Shown here: piece after piece, positions 55,289 through 64,000 of the stretch
Layout of the letters: each line of letters opens with the position of its first letter
Numbering within the stretch: position 1 is the stretch's first letter
Assembly: GCF_020567425.1 (NCBI RefSeq)
Contig: NZ_JAJCVJ010000002.1
Coordinates: forward strand, 310,001-374,000
Origin: Salinirubrum litoreum
Lineage (GTDB): Archaea; Halobacteriota; Halobacteria; Halobacteriales; Haloferacaceae
Direction of reading: 5' to 3'
Length of the DNA stretch: 64,000 nt
Made by a program: the position numbers and the translations under genes
The notes under the pieces: model-generated
Seen by the model: the letters and a program-made list of their open reading frames with translations, nothing else
Told to the model about the DNA's origin: nothing
The model's database searches: none

Positions 55289-56806
55289 ATGACGAGACGA
55301 CTCAGCGTGCGACGGGCGGCGAGAGAGGACGGCCACGGTCACCGGCAGTCGCGTCGTCGTCACGGCCGCGACGGTCACGCGACCGACCGCGTCCGTGACG
55401 GCTTCGACGCTCGCCGCGCGTTCGGTGACAGCGTCCAGGTGAGCGACCCGACCGACCGGGCGGAACGCGCCGCGACGGCGACTGCCGACCGCGTGCTCGC
55501 CGCCGACGCGGGGACGAGAGACCACGACGCACGCGCCGACGGCGAGTCGACGAACGAGACCGGAGTCGGTAGGCGAGTCGAATCTGCCGCCGAGCGCCGT
55601 CTCGGTGCGGAACTCGGCAGGGGCGACCGACTACCGGCCGGCGTCCGATCCGCACTCGAGTCACGGTTCGGCACCGACTTCGGCGACGTCCGAGTTCACA
55701 CCGGCCCGACCGCGGCCGCCGCGACACGGGCGCTCGACGCTCGCGCGTTCACGGTCGGTCGGCGGGTCGTCTTCGACGACGGCGAGTTCGCACCGCAGAC
55801 TGCTCCCGGTCGCCGACTGCTCGCGCACGAACTCGCACACGTGAGCGGGCGAGACGAGGGCGACGGTGTTGCGGGCAACGACCGCGGGATGAGCAGAGAT
55901 CACGGGGCGGGCAGCGACCACGGGACCGTCGGAGAGACGATCCATCGCCAGCCACGTGGCGGGACCGAGAGCGCGGGCGGCCCGGTCCACGCGAGTCCGT
56001 CGCCGCGGATCAGATCGCCCGCAATCGAGGAGACGCTCCGACAGGGGAGTGCCGTGCTCGGCGCGAGCGAAGCGGGCCGACCGCTGACCAGCGAGGAAGA
56101 AGCTCTCGCACGCCCCATCTTCGGGACCAGTATCGACCTGAGTCGAGTGCGACTCGTCAGCGTCGGCGACGAGGAACGCAGTAGTCGGCAGGCGGGGCTG
56201 ACCGGCTTCCAGACCGGCGGGACGTACGTCACCATCGGCAACACCATCTACGTCCCGTCGTCGTTCACCGTCGAGAACCGGCGGATGGCCCAGACGCTGA
56301 TCCACGAACTCGTCCACGTCTGGCAGTACCAACACGGCGGCACCGGCTACGTCTCCGACTCGGCGGTCGCGCAGGTCACCGGCGCACTGGAACACGGCAC
56401 CCGGAACGCGGCCTACGGCTACACGCAGGACACCCGAACAATCTTCGAGTACCCGCCGGAACAGCAGGCCTCAATCGTCGAGAACTACTTCGCCATGCTC
56501 CGGGACCGGCGACTCCTCTCGGGGAGTGGAGGAACGTCCGGCGTCGACTTCTTCTCGAACCACAAGACGAGCGACGGCGGATTGATCCGACTCTCGGCGG
56601 CACAGCGTCGCCGGGAGATTCGGGCCGAACTCGCCTGGCACCGGGAGCGCGTCCAGCAGTTGGCCCGCGCGGTGCCGATGACCGACTTCCAACAGCTCCA
56701 GCGCCGGACGCAGGATCTGATGGGTGCACGGGACCCGATGCGAGACTTGGTTCCCGAAGAACGTCGGCTGACGCCGCTGAACCCGCTCCTGCAGATCGAG
56801 TTCTGA
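55289..56806 (+). CDS. DUF4157 (eCIS core domain) protein with two H-E-x-x-H motifs
   Basis: The product has 505 aa from ATG 55289 (ATG 55244 would give 520). The basic N terminus (MTRRLSVRRAARE) is unusual for this acidic proteome. Residues about 110-187 are a clear DUF4157 domain: ALESRFGTDFGDVRVHTGP, ARAFTVGRRVVFDDGEFAP, GRRLLAHELAHVSG, with the zinc-peptidase-like HELAH at 180-184. A second, diverged copy follows (IFGTSIDLSRVRLVSVGDEE; TLIHELVHVWQYQHGG, HELVH 339-343), then a helical C terminus. DUF4157 marks proteins linked to extracellular contractile injection systems; no such genes lie here. Likely an orphan effector or peptidase. Confidence 0.8.
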   Translation: MTRRLSVRRAAREDGHGHRQSRRRHGRDGHATDRVRDGFDARRAFGDSVQVSDPTDRAERAATATADRVLAADAGTRDHDARADGESTNETGVGRRVESAAERRLGAELGRGDRLPAGVRSALESRFGTDFGDVRVHTGPTAAAATRALDARAFTVGRRVVFDDGEFAPQTAPGRRLLAHELAHVSGRDEGDGVAGNDRGMSRDHGAGSDHGTVGETIHRQPRGGTESAGGPVHASPSPRIRSPAIEETLRQGSAVLGASEAGRPLTSEEEALARPIFGTSIDLSRVRLVSVGDEERSSRQAGLTGFQTGGTYVTIGNTIYVPSSFTVENRRMAQTLIHELVHVWQYQHGGTGYVSDSAVAQVTGALEHGTRNAAYGYTQDTRTIFEYPPEQQASIVENYFAMLRDRRLLSGSGGTSGVDFFSNHKTSDGGLIRLSAAQRRREIRAELAWHRERVQQLARAVPMTDFQQLQRRTQDLMGARDPMRDLVPEERRLTPLNPLLQIEF

Positions 56807-56851
56807 CCGGGGTCCGACGACTTTTCCCCGCCAGCGTCCCAACCCGAGAGC

Positions 56852-59032
56852 ATGACAGACAACGCCGGTCGGAACCGACTCGACGCCGAGGAGAGTCCGT
56901 ATCTCCGCCAGCACGCCGACAACCCCGTCCACTGGCAGCCGTGGGACAGTGACGCGCTCGACGAGGCACAGGAACGGGAGGTCCCCATCTTCCTCTCGGT
57001 CGGCTACTCCGCCTGTCACTGGTGTCACGTGATGGCCGAGGAGAGCTTCGAGGACGAGCGGACCGCCGAGATCCTGAACGAGAACTTCGTCCCCATCAAG
57101 GTGGATCGGGAGGAACGACCCGACCTCGACCGCATCTACCAGACCATCTGCCAACTGACGACCGGTCGCGGCGGGTGGCCCCTGTCGGTGTGGCTGACGC
57201 CGGAGGGCAAGCCGTTCTACGTCGGGACCTACTTCCCGAACGAGTCCCGGCAGGGGATGCCCGCGTTCCCCCAACTGCTCCGGGACATCGCCCACTCGTG
57301 GGCCGACCCCGAGCAACGATCCGAGATGGAGAACCGTGCGCAGCAGTGGACGGCCGCCCTGACCGACCAACTGGAGTCGACGCCGGACGCGCCCGGCGAG
57401 ACGCCCGACGAGTCGGTGTTGGACGACGCGGTGAGCGCGGCGATCCGCAGTGCAGACCGGGAGTACGGCGGCTTCGGCACCGGCGGGCCGAAGTTCCCGC
57501 AACCCGGCAGAGTCGAACTCCTGCTCCAGTCGTACGCCGACTCGGGTCGGGAGCAAGCCTTGGATGTCGCTGTCGGGTCGCTCGACGCGATGGCGACCGG
57601 CGGCCTGTACGACCACGTCGGCGGCGGCTTCCACCGCTACTGCACCGACCGGAAGTGGGTCGTCCCGCACTTCGAGAAGATGCTGTACGACAACGCCGAG
57701 ATCCCGAAGGCGATGCTCTCGGGGTACCAGGCGACCGGCGAGGACCGCTACGCGGCGCTCGCCCGCGAGACGTTCGCGTTCGTGGACCGCGAGTTGACCC
57801 ACTCAGACGGTGGCGCGTTCTCGACGCTGGACGCCAGAAGCGAGGGCGACGAGGGCAAGTTCTACGTCTGGACGCCGAGCCAGGTGCACGACGCGGTGGC
57901 CGACGAGACGACCGCCGCCATCTTCTGTGACCGGTTCGGCGTCGAGGAGGGCGGCAACTTCGAGGGCGGCCGGACCGTGTTGACGGTCTCGAAACCGGTC
58001 GAGGCGCTGGCGGACGACTACGACCTCGCTGTCCAGGACGTCGAGTCTCGACTGGCCGAGGCCCGCGAGCAGGTGTTCGCGGCGCGGGCGGAGCGCGTCC
58101 GCCCGGCCCGCGACGAGAAGGTGCTGGCCGCGTGGAACGGTCTGTTGATCTCGGCGCTGGCACGCGGTGAGCGCGTACTCGGCCCGACCGACGCCGGCGA
58201 CGATGCGTGGCTGGGGCCGGACGAGTCGGGCGAGGGAGACGGGACTGTCGACTACGCCGGACAGGCGGAAGCGGCGCTGTCGTTCGTCCGCGAGCATCTC
58301 TGGGACGCGGAGACGGAGCGACTCTCCCGGCGGTACGCCGACGGCGACGTGAAGGGTGCGGGCTTCCTGGAGGACTACGCCTTCCTCGCGCGGGCCGCGT
58401 TCGACCTCTACGGTGCGACCGGTGACGTCTCCCACCTCGCGTTCGCGCTCGACCTGGCGCGCGTGATCGCCGACGAGTTCTGGGACCCCGCCGAGGGGAC
58501 CATCTACTTCACGCCGGACGACGGCGAGCCACTGGTCGCCCGGCCACAGGAGTTGACCGACCAGTCCACGCCGTCGAGTCTCGGCGTCGCGGTCGGCCTG
58601 CTCGCAGATCTGGACCACTTCGTCCCGCACGCGGAGTTCGGCGACATCGCGGATCGAGTGTTGGCGACGCACTCGACGAAGCTCTCGGGCAGTCCGATGG
58701 AGCACGTCTCGCTGGCACTGGCGGCCGCGAAGCGGGCGACCGGGAGCGTCGAGGTGACGGTCGCGGCCGAGACGGTCCCGGACGCGTGGCGCGAGCGACT
58801 CGCCGAGACGTACCTGCCCGGCGCGGTGTTCGCGCCGCGACCGGCGACCGACGCAGAGTTGGCGGACTGGCTCGACACGCTCGGACTGGACGAGGCACCG
58901 CCGATCTGGGCCGGACGGGAGGCGACCGAGGGAGAGCCGACGGTGTACGTCTGTGAGAACTTCACCTGCTCGCCGCCACAGACCGACATCGACGCCGCGC
59001 TGGACTGGGTGGCGCAGGGGCGCGAGGACTAA
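56852..59032 (+). CDS. DUF255 thioredoxin-domain protein (YyaL/SSP411 family)
   Basis: The product has 726 aa, full length. The N-terminal thioredoxin-like DUF255 domain has ESPYLRQHADNPVHWQPW, then CHWCHVM with C55 and C58, VDREERPDLD and GGWPLSVWLTPEGKPF. The rest is an (alpha/alpha)6 barrel similar to N-acylglucosamine 2-epimerases. Biochemical role unknown; conserved in all domains. The stop overlaps the purM stop tail to tail by 4 bases. CTTTTC at about -29 fits a leaderless start. Confidence 0.9.
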   Translation: MTDNAGRNRLDAEESPYLRQHADNPVHWQPWDSDALDEAQEREVPIFLSVGYSACHWCHVMAEESFEDERTAEILNENFVPIKVDREERPDLDRIYQTICQLTTGRGGWPLSVWLTPEGKPFYVGTYFPNESRQGMPAFPQLLRDIAHSWADPEQRSEMENRAQQWTAALTDQLESTPDAPGETPDESVLDDAVSAAIRSADREYGGFGTGGPKFPQPGRVELLLQSYADSGREQALDVAVGSLDAMATGGLYDHVGGGFHRYCTDRKWVVPHFEKMLYDNAEIPKAMLSGYQATGEDRYAALARETFAFVDRELTHSDGGAFSTLDARSEGDEGKFYVWTPSQVHDAVADETTAAIFCDRFGVEEGGNFEGGRTVLTVSKPVEALADDYDLAVQDVESRLAEAREQVFAARAERVRPARDEKVLAAWNGLLISALARGERVLGPTDAGDDAWLGPDESGEGDGTVDYAGQAEAALSFVREHLWDAETERLSRRYADGDVKGAGFLEDYAFLARAAFDLYGATGDVSHLAFALDLARVIADEFWDPAEGTIYFTPDDGEPLVARPQELTDQSTPSSLGVAVGLLADLDHFVPHAEFGDIADRVLATHSTKLSGSPMEHVSLALAAAKRATGSVEVTVAAETVPDAWRERLAETYLPGAVFAPRPATDAELADWLDTLGLDEAPPIWAGREATEGEPTVYVCENFTCSPPQTDIDAALDWVAQGRED

Positions 59033-60093
59033 CTCGACAGATCGAGACCGCGGATCGAGACGCCGACGCCGGCGTGGGCAGTGTCGACCGTGTCGGTGTC
59101 GACGGCGTCCTCGTCGTCTCTCTCGCGCTCCTCGGCATCGACGACGTGGCCGATCACGCGCCCGTCGGTCGCGTCGGCGAGTGACTCCGCGTGCTCCGGC
59201 GGGAGCGCGGCGACGAAGCCGGTGCCCATGTTGAACGTGCGGTACATCTCGTCGTCGGCGACGTTCCCCTCGCGCTGGACGAACTCGAACACCGGCTGGG
59301 GGTCGTAGTCGTCCGTGACCGAGTAGCGGTAGTCGCCCATCCGGGTGAGGTTCGTCCACCCGCCGCCGGTGACGTGCGCGGCCGCGTGGACGCCGTGGGC
59401 GCGCATCGGATCGAGCAGGTCGGTGTAGAGTTCGGTCGGTTCCAGCAGGACCTCGCCGACGGAGCGGCCGGCGTCGTCGGCCGGGAAGGGGTCGTCGTAG
59501 TCGTGCTCGCGGGTCGCGGCCTCGCGGGCCAGCGTCAGCCCGTTCGAGTGGATGCCCGAGGAACGCCAGCCGACCAAGGCGTCGCCCGGTTCGGCCTCGC
59601 CCGCGAAGATGGCGTCCTTCTCCGCGAGACCGGCGCAGGTGCCCGCGAGGTCGAGCCCTTTCACGACCTCCGGCATCACGGCCGTCTCGCCGCCGACCAA
59701 GGCGAGGTCGGCCTGTTCTGCGCCCGCGGCGAGTCCCTGCCCGACCTGCTCGGCGAAGGTGTCGTCGGGTTCGTCGACCGCGAGGTAGTCCACGAACGCG
59801 ACCGGCCGGACCCCGGCGGCCACGAGATCGTTGGCGTTCATCGCGATGCAGTCGATGCCGACCGTCGAGTAGTCCGCGAGCGCCTCGGCGACCAGCAGTT
59901 TCGTCCCGACGCCGTCGGTCGCCAGCGCGAGATAGCGGTCGCCGATGTCCAGCAGGCCGGCGTAGTCGCCCTCGGTCTCGCCGACAGCACCGAGGAGCGC
60001 GGCGGTCGCGGTCTCGCTGGCTGCGATGTCGACGCCGGCGTCGGCGTAGGTGAGTTGTTCGTCCTGCTCGTCCGGGTCGGCGTCGTCGCTCAT
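59029..60093 (-). CDS. purM: phosphoribosylformylglycinamidine cyclo-ligase
   Basis: The product has 354 aa from ATG 60093. Signatures: DGVGTKLLVAEALADY, IAMNANDLVAAGVRPVAFVD, GGETAVMPEV and VGWRSSGIHSNGLTLAR, then VTGGGWTNLTRM. It closes the imidazole ring (FGAM to AIR). An acidic insert near the C terminus is typical of haloarchaea. TATA-like GCTTTTGC at 60117-60124 sets the start. It is close to purD (5 kb) but separated by two unrelated genes. Confidence 0.95.
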   Translation of the reverse strand: MSDDADPDEQDEQLTYADAGVDIAASETATAALLGAVGETEGDYAGLLDIGDRYLALATDGVGTKLLVAEALADYSTVGIDCIAMNANDLVAAGVRPVAFVDYLAVDEPDDTFAEQVGQGLAAGAEQADLALVGGETAVMPEVVKGLDLAGTCAGLAEKDAIFAGEAEPGDALVGWRSSGIHSNGLTLAREAATREHDYDDPFPADDAGRSVGEVLLEPTELYTDLLDPMRAHGVHAAAHVTGGGWTNLTRMGDYRYSVTDDYDPQPVFEFVQREGNVADDEMYRTFNMGTGFVAALPPEHAESLADATDGRVIGHVVDAEERERDDEDAVDTDTVDTAHAGVGVSIRGLDLSS

Positions 60094-60116
60094 GCTCGGG
60101 TGCGCGTGAGGCGAGT

Positions 60117-60124
60117 GCAAAAGC
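60117..60124 (-). promoter_or_regulatory. TATA-like box of purM
   Basis: Minus-strand GCTTTTGC lies 24-31 bases before ATG 60093. Confidence 0.55.
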
Positions 60125-60582
60125 ACAGCGATACTGGCGTGGAGAGAGGGTGGTGGCGACTGGCAACTGTGACCGCGACAGCACCGCAGACCGCGACCGC
60201 GACAGCAACCACACCGTGACTCGTGCTAGTGCGAGAAAGCGCACAGCACCGCACCTCGTCCTCCCCAGCCTCGGTCGGCTCTCGGGTCGCCCGACGACAC
60301 TGGACTGAGCCGGTCAGCTTGCTGACCGGCGAAGGAAGCGCGCACCAAGTCGCGGGCGTCTTCGTGAGCTTGCGAACAGGGCGAGAGCGAAGCTCTCGCC
60401 AGCAACCGGCGCGGAGCGCCGGTGACGAAGGCTCGGGAGAGCTTGGCTCTCCCGGTGGTCGAGAGACCGGGGGCTTTCACCCCTTGTTGTCTGCGAGATT
60501 CGGCCGAATTCGCTCCGACTGCTTCCACCGAGTTATCTCCGACACGAGCAACCGGCTCCACACTCGAAACACGTCCCGCGTA
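60125..60582. repeat. hairpin-repeat region shared with the 10.7- and 44-kb regions
   Basis: No gene is supported. At 60175-60215 GACCGCGACAGCACCGCAGA recurs as at 10.7 kb, and TCCTCCCCAGCCTCGG follows at about 60260-60275. Perfect stems: 60309-60330 (10 bp, TT loop), 60380-60400 (9 bp, GAA loop), 60405-60423 (8 bp), 60434-60454 (9 bp). It ends with CCGGGGGCTTTCACC, as the 44-kb array does, and shares CACCAAGTCGCGG with it. Confidence 0.85.
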
Positions 60583-61131
60583 TCAGATCTCGTCGACCTC
60601 GATCACCTCGTCGTCGTGGTACGCCGTCACCGTCACACCACCCTCGTCCACAGTAACCTCCAGCATCGACCCGCCACCCATCGGTCGCGTCTCGGTCGCG
60701 CTTCCCGGGTTCAGCAGGCGATAGCCGTTCACCCGCGCGTCACGCAGTCGGTGGGTGTGTCCCGCGACGCCGACCGTCCGACTCGGCGGGCCGGTCGCGT
60801 TCGCCGCCACGATTCCGGTGACACGCTCGGCGTAGTCGTGTGACTCGTCGCGGTCCCGGCGGTGGCCGTGGGTGACGACGATCCGCCAGTCGGTCTCCGG
60901 CACGTCGAACGTGGCGACCCGCGGGAGGTCCACGTCCGGCGGGTCGATGTTCCCCCGGACCGCCGTCAGGTGGCCGTCGGTCCAGTCGCGGAAGCGGTTC
61001 AGTTCGACCCGGGAGTCGAAGTCTCCGGCGTGGATCGTGTGGTCCGCCGCCGCGACGCGCCGGCGGACCCACCGGGGCGTCTCGGGTGCGCGGTTCGGGA
61101 CGTGGGTGTCCGCGACGACTGCGAGTTGCAT
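60583..61131 (-). CDS. metallophosphoesterase (YfcE/MJ0936-like)
   Basis: The product has 182 aa from ATG 61131. Phosphoesterase motifs: VVADTHVPN (D-x-H), HAGDFDS (G-D), TAVRGNID (G-N), VVTHGHR (G-H) and GVAGHTHRLR (G-H-x-H), with a C-terminal beta part (YRLLNPGSATETR). It hydrolyses phosphodiesters; natural substrate unknown. It is divergent from the NUDIX-fusion gene, 57 bases apart. Confidence 0.88.
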   Translation of the reverse strand: MQLAVVADTHVPNRAPETPRWVRRRVAAADHTIHAGDFDSRVELNRFRDWTDGHLTAVRGNIDPPDVDLPRVATFDVPETDWRIVVTHGHRRDRDESHDYAERVTGIVAANATGPPSRTVGVAGHTHRLRDARVNGYRLLNPGSATETRPMGGGSMLEVTVDEGGVTVTAYHDDEVIEVDEI

Positions 61132-61188
61132 ACCGTCACGACGTCCCACACCCGAAAAGTCGTTGTCCCGGCCGACGAACCGCCCGGT

Positions 61189-62613
61189 ATGGCGCACGTC
61201 GTCACCTGCTTCCTCCGAAACGCCGAGGCGGTCCTGCTGGTCCGCCGGGCCGCGGACGCCTCCACCTACCCCGGTCTGTGGGCCGGCGTCTCCGGCTACG
61301 TCGAGGGCGACCCCGACCAGACCGAACCGGACGCTCGCCGGGAGACCCGCGAGGAGACCGGCCTGACCGACGCCGACCTGCGACTCGTCCGGGCCGGCGA
61401 ACCACTGCAGATCGACGACGCCGGTGGGTCGGACGACGTCTGGATCGTCCACCCGTACCTGTTCGAGACCGCCACCCGCACGGTGACGCCGAACCCCGAG
61501 ATCGCCGAGACCGCGTGGGTCCAGCCGACCGCGATCCTCGACCGCGAGACCGTCCCCGGACTGTGGGACGCCTACCGCCGGGTCGGCCCGACCGTCGCGG
61601 ACGTGGCCGACGACGACACCCACGGCTCCGCACACATCTCCGTCCGGGCGCTCGCCGTCCTGCGCGACAGCGCCGGCGAGGCCGAGCGTGCAGGCGACAC
61701 CGATCACCCGGACGGCACCGACGACTGGCAGTCCGTCGTCGAGACCGCCCGCACTCTCCGGGCGAGTCACCCCGGCATGGCCCCGCTCCGAACACGGATC
61801 GACCGGGTCCTGACCGAGAGCGACCGGACACCCGAGGCCGTGCGCCGGCGCGCCGAGAACGCCGTGACCGACGCCCTGTCCGCCGACGGCGACGCGGCCG
61901 CGGTCGCCGGCGACCGACTCGCCGGACTCGTCGGCGAGCACTCCGACGACCGACCGACGGTCCTCACCTGCTCGCGGTCCGGGACCGTCGCCGAGAGTCT
62001 GCGCCGCACCGATCCACACCCGCACGTGGTCGTCGCCGAGTCCCGGCCCGGCGGCGAGGGTGTCGGTGTCGCCGAATCACTCGCCTACGAACGCCGCGAG
62101 ACCGACAGACGTGACGGGAGCGATCCGAGTGTCGCACTCCTCCCGGACAGCGCGGCCACACAGGCGCTCGCCGACCCCGCGGCGATCGGCGCACCGGCGG
62201 TCGACGCCGTCCTCGTCGGCAGCGACGCGGTCCTCCCGGACGCGAGCGTCGTCAACAAGGTCGGGACGCGGGGAATCGCGCTCGCGGCGGCGACCGCCGA
62301 CGTACCGGTGTTCGTCGTCACCGCCCGCGACAAGATCAGCGGGACCGCCGAGTTCGTCCCGGAGTCGGCCGACGCGACCGACCTGTACGACGGCGACGCG
62401 CCACTCGACGTGGTCGCCCCACTGTTCGACCGGACGCCCGCCGAACTCGTCTCGGCGGTCCTGACCGAAGACGGACCGCTGTCGCCAGACGCGGTTCGGT
62501 CGGTCGCCGAGGATCACGCCGACCTCGCGGAGTGGCTGTCGGTCGTCGACCGGGCAGGAGGCGACGATCAGGTGGGAGACGAGCCAGCAGGCGACGAGCG
62601 GAGACGGTCGTGA
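61189..62613 (+). CDS. NUDIX hydrolase fused to an eIF2B-like domain
   Basis: The product has 474 aa. The NUDIX box lies in residues about 35-60 (GYVEGDP...RRETREETGL, matching G-x5-E-x7-R-E-U-x-E-E-x-G-U with a short insert). After about residue 160 comes an eIF2B/ribose-1,5-bisphosphate isomerase-like domain: TVLTCSRSGTVAESLR, VVVAESRPGGEG, AVDAVLVGSDAVLPDASVVN and KVGTRGIALAAATADVPVFV. The last is the I-N-K-x-G-T hallmark. The fusion suggests salvage of nucleotide or sugar-phosphate derivatives. It overlaps the next methyltransferase by 4 bases. Confidence 0.85.
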   Translation: MAHVVTCFLRNAEAVLLVRRAADASTYPGLWAGVSGYVEGDPDQTEPDARRETREETGLTDADLRLVRAGEPLQIDDAGGSDDVWIVHPYLFETATRTVTPNPEIAETAWVQPTAILDRETVPGLWDAYRRVGPTVADVADDDTHGSAHISVRALAVLRDSAGEAERAGDTDHPDGTDDWQSVVETARTLRASHPGMAPLRTRIDRVLTESDRTPEAVRRRAENAVTDALSADGDAAAVAGDRLAGLVGEHSDDRPTVLTCSRSGTVAESLRRTDPHPHVVVAESRPGGEGVGVAESLAYERRETDRRDGSDPSVALLPDSAATQALADPAAIGAPAVDAVLVGSDAVLPDASVVNKVGTRGIALAAATADVPVFVVTARDKISGTAEFVPESADATDLYDGDAPLDVVAPLFDRTPAELVSAVLTEDGPLSPDAVRSVAEDHADLAEWLSVVDRAGGDDQVGDEPAGDERRRS

Positions 62614-63227
62614 GCGTCCCGCTCCCACCACCGGAACGCCCGCTCTCGGACGTGTACGACGCGGCGTACACCGGCGTCCCGAACTGGGACATCGGGCGGC
62701 CACAGCGTGCGTTCGTCCGCCTCGCGGCGTCCGGCCTGCTCCGGGGACCCGTCCTCGACATCGGCTGTGGCACCGGCGAGTTGTCGCTGTATCTCGCCCG
62801 GCAGGGGTACGACGTGCTCGGGATCGATCTCTCGGAACTGGCGATCCGACAGGCCCGCGAGAAGGCACGCTGGCGGGGCATTCCGGCGGAGTTTCTCGTC
62901 TGGGACGCGCTGTACGTCTCCCGACTGGCGGACGCCGGCCTCCGGTTTCGGACCGTGGTCGACTCGGCGATGTTCCACGTGCTGGGCGATGCCGAGCGCG
63001 ACCGACTCGTGGGCGAACTCCGGGCCCTGCTCCCACCGGGCGGACTCTACTGTGTCCTCGGCGACGCGCGCTGGGACGACAGATCGATATACGGTCTCAC
63101 GCCGGCGGAACTCCGCCGGCGGTTCGTCGAACGCGGCGGCTGGCGACTCGCGTTCGCCGAGGAGACCGTCTTCGAGCGTCGGTTCAGCAGCAGTCGGGCG
63201 TTCTTCGTCGGCCTGCGCCGGGTGTGA
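62610..63227 (+). CDS. small SAM-dependent methyltransferase
   Basis: The product has 205 aa from GTG 62610 that overlaps the preceding stop. Motif I is VLDIGCGTGELSLYLARQG, followed by DVLGIDLSELAIRQAREKA. The N terminus YDAAYTGVPNWDIGRPQRAF is a pattern of thiol/thiopurine-type methyltransferases. Substrate unknown. Co-expressed with the NUDIX-eIF2B-like protein. Confidence 0.82.
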   Translation: MSVPLPPPERPLSDVYDAAYTGVPNWDIGRPQRAFVRLAASGLLRGPVLDIGCGTGELSLYLARQGYDVLGIDLSELAIRQAREKARWRGIPAEFLVWDALYVSRLADAGLRFRTVVDSAMFHVLGDAERDRLVGELRALLPPGGLYCVLGDARWDDRSIYGLTPAELRRRFVERGGWRLAFAEETVFERRFSSSRAFFVGLRRV

Positions 63228-63283
63228 TCGACTGCACGCCACCGACCGACGACGGCCGGTGTCCGGCGCGTCGGCCGAGAGCG

Positions 63284-63988
63284 TCAGGAGCCGTCGGACT
63301 CGAAGATGCGCGACCGGTACTCCGACTCGGTGATGTCCCCGGCGGCGAAGGCGCGGGCGTCGTCGCTGTCGACGACGATCCGTGCCCGACCGTCGCCGAC
63401 GCGGGCGGTCACCTGCAGACGTTCGGCGTCGCCGCCGTCCTCGACGTAACCGGCGTACCAGACGGCGACCTGTGTCAGTTCGTCCGCGAGCGCGGCGTTC
63501 GACCCGGCCTCGGAGATGTACGACAGTTCCAGCGTCCGGCCGGACCAGCCGAGACTCGTCTCCTCGTACTCGCCCGCGACCTGGCCGTGGAACTCGGCGG
63601 CCGTGAGCGTCCCGTCGCTGTTCGGTGCGACCGCGTCGACCGCGCCGTACCGGTAGCCGAGGCCGAAGGGATCGGAGACGACGAACACGCCCGCCGAGGC
63701 GAGTCCAGCGATCACGACGACGAGGACGATGACGATCGACGCGCCGGCAGTCGCCCAGTTCTCCCGGAGGAGTTCGAGGTTGCTCGGTCCGCGAATCTCC
63801 TCGTCGAAGTCGTGTTCGCTGATCCGAACCTGCTCGAACTCCATGTTGCCACAGCGGGTGCAGGGCGGGTTGTGCTTCGGGACGCTCTTGCCGCAGTTGG
63901 TGCAGCGCCACTCGGTGTACGCGCGTTCGGTGGGTGACTCCGACCCCTCGGCGTGGCCGGTGCCGGCGTCGGTGTCGGTATCGCTCAT
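63284..63988 (-). CDS. zinc-ribbon membrane protein, unknown function
   Basis: The product has 234 aa. An acidic N terminus is followed by a zinc ribbon (WRCTNCGKSVPKHNPPCTRC), one membrane helix (GASIVIVLVVVIAGLASAGV) and a C-terminal extracytoplasmic domain with D-rich segments (VGDGRARIVVDSDD; AFAAGDITESEYRSRIF). The zinc ribbon should face the cytosol. No family recognised. Confidence 0.75.
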   Translation of the reverse strand: MSDTDTDAGTGHAEGSESPTERAYTEWRCTNCGKSVPKHNPPCTRCGNMEFEQVRISEHDFDEEIRGPSNLELLRENWATAGASIVIVLVVVIAGLASAGVFVVSDPFGLGYRYGAVDAVAPNSDGTLTAAEFHGQVAGEYEETSLGWSGRTLELSYISEAGSNAALADELTQVAVWYAGYVEDGGDAERLQVTARVGDGRARIVVDSDDARAFAAGDITESEYRSRIFESDGS

Positions 63989-64000
63989 CCGGACTGCTCA

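Overview
The window is chromosomal DNA of a halophilic archaeon (class Halobacteria). The evidence is high GC, strongly acidic proteins, Tat-type signal peptides (including Tat lipoproteins) on almost every exported protein, archaeal-type enzymes (geranylgeranylglyceryl phosphate synthase, archaeal CoaD and GshA, DacZ, ThiR, AglJ, a TFB-like protein), Halobacteria-specific zinc-finger microproteins, and TATA-like boxes about 27 bases before many ATG codons, as expected for leaderless transcripts. I cannot name the genus.

Layout. 1-9.06 kb is accessory: a PQQ-type beta-propeller gene cut by a tnpB-only IS1341-type element, a 2.2-kb low-GC stretch without convincing genes, a three-gene Tat-lipoprotein/membrane cluster, a Rieske protein and a second, unrelated tnpB element abutting aspS. 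11.1-24.8 kb is a complete respiratory nitrate reductase locus. A divergent NarO-like regulator and a zinc-finger microprotein precede narA-narB(Rieske)-narC(cytochrome b)-orf1-narG-narH-orf2(heme-binding subunit)-narJ-orf3-orf4, followed by an Mrp/ApbC Fe-S carrier and a small sulfite-oxidase-fold protein. Most junctions overlap by 1-8 bases, so this reads as one operon. Electrons would pass from quinol through NarC/NarB to Tat-exported NarGH, with NarJ and Mrp as maturation factors.

24.8-43 kb holds a DUF3179 pseudogene, topA with a 538-aa intein, lipid and nucleotide housekeeping genes (GGGP synthase, dcd), thiR, a methyltransferase, a beta-propeller protein, a MoxR ATPase with a 596-aa intein, tRNA-Ser(CGA), microproteins, a UvrD-family helicase and an M24 peptidase. 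42-64 kb holds a DASS/RCK transporter, aglJ, cytochrome oxidase subunit III, gshA, coaD, a short TFB-like protein, tRNA-Leu(UAG), dacZ-mscS, purD, an eCIS-type DUF4157 protein, a DUF255 protein, purM, a phosphodiesterase, a NUDIX-eIF2B-like fusion and a methyltransferase.

The most unusual material is non-coding. Arrays of perfect 7-13-bp stem-loops, mostly with TTC/GAA loops, occur at 19.55, 44.3-44.7 and 60.3-60.45 kb. One array sits inside the nar operon between 19-bp direct repeats and its first stem has copied the end of narH. Downstream of tRNA-Leu the last 24 bases of the tRNA gene occur twice more, bounding two short palindrome-bearing segments. Both inteins carry HTH-like segments in addition to their endonuclease motifs.
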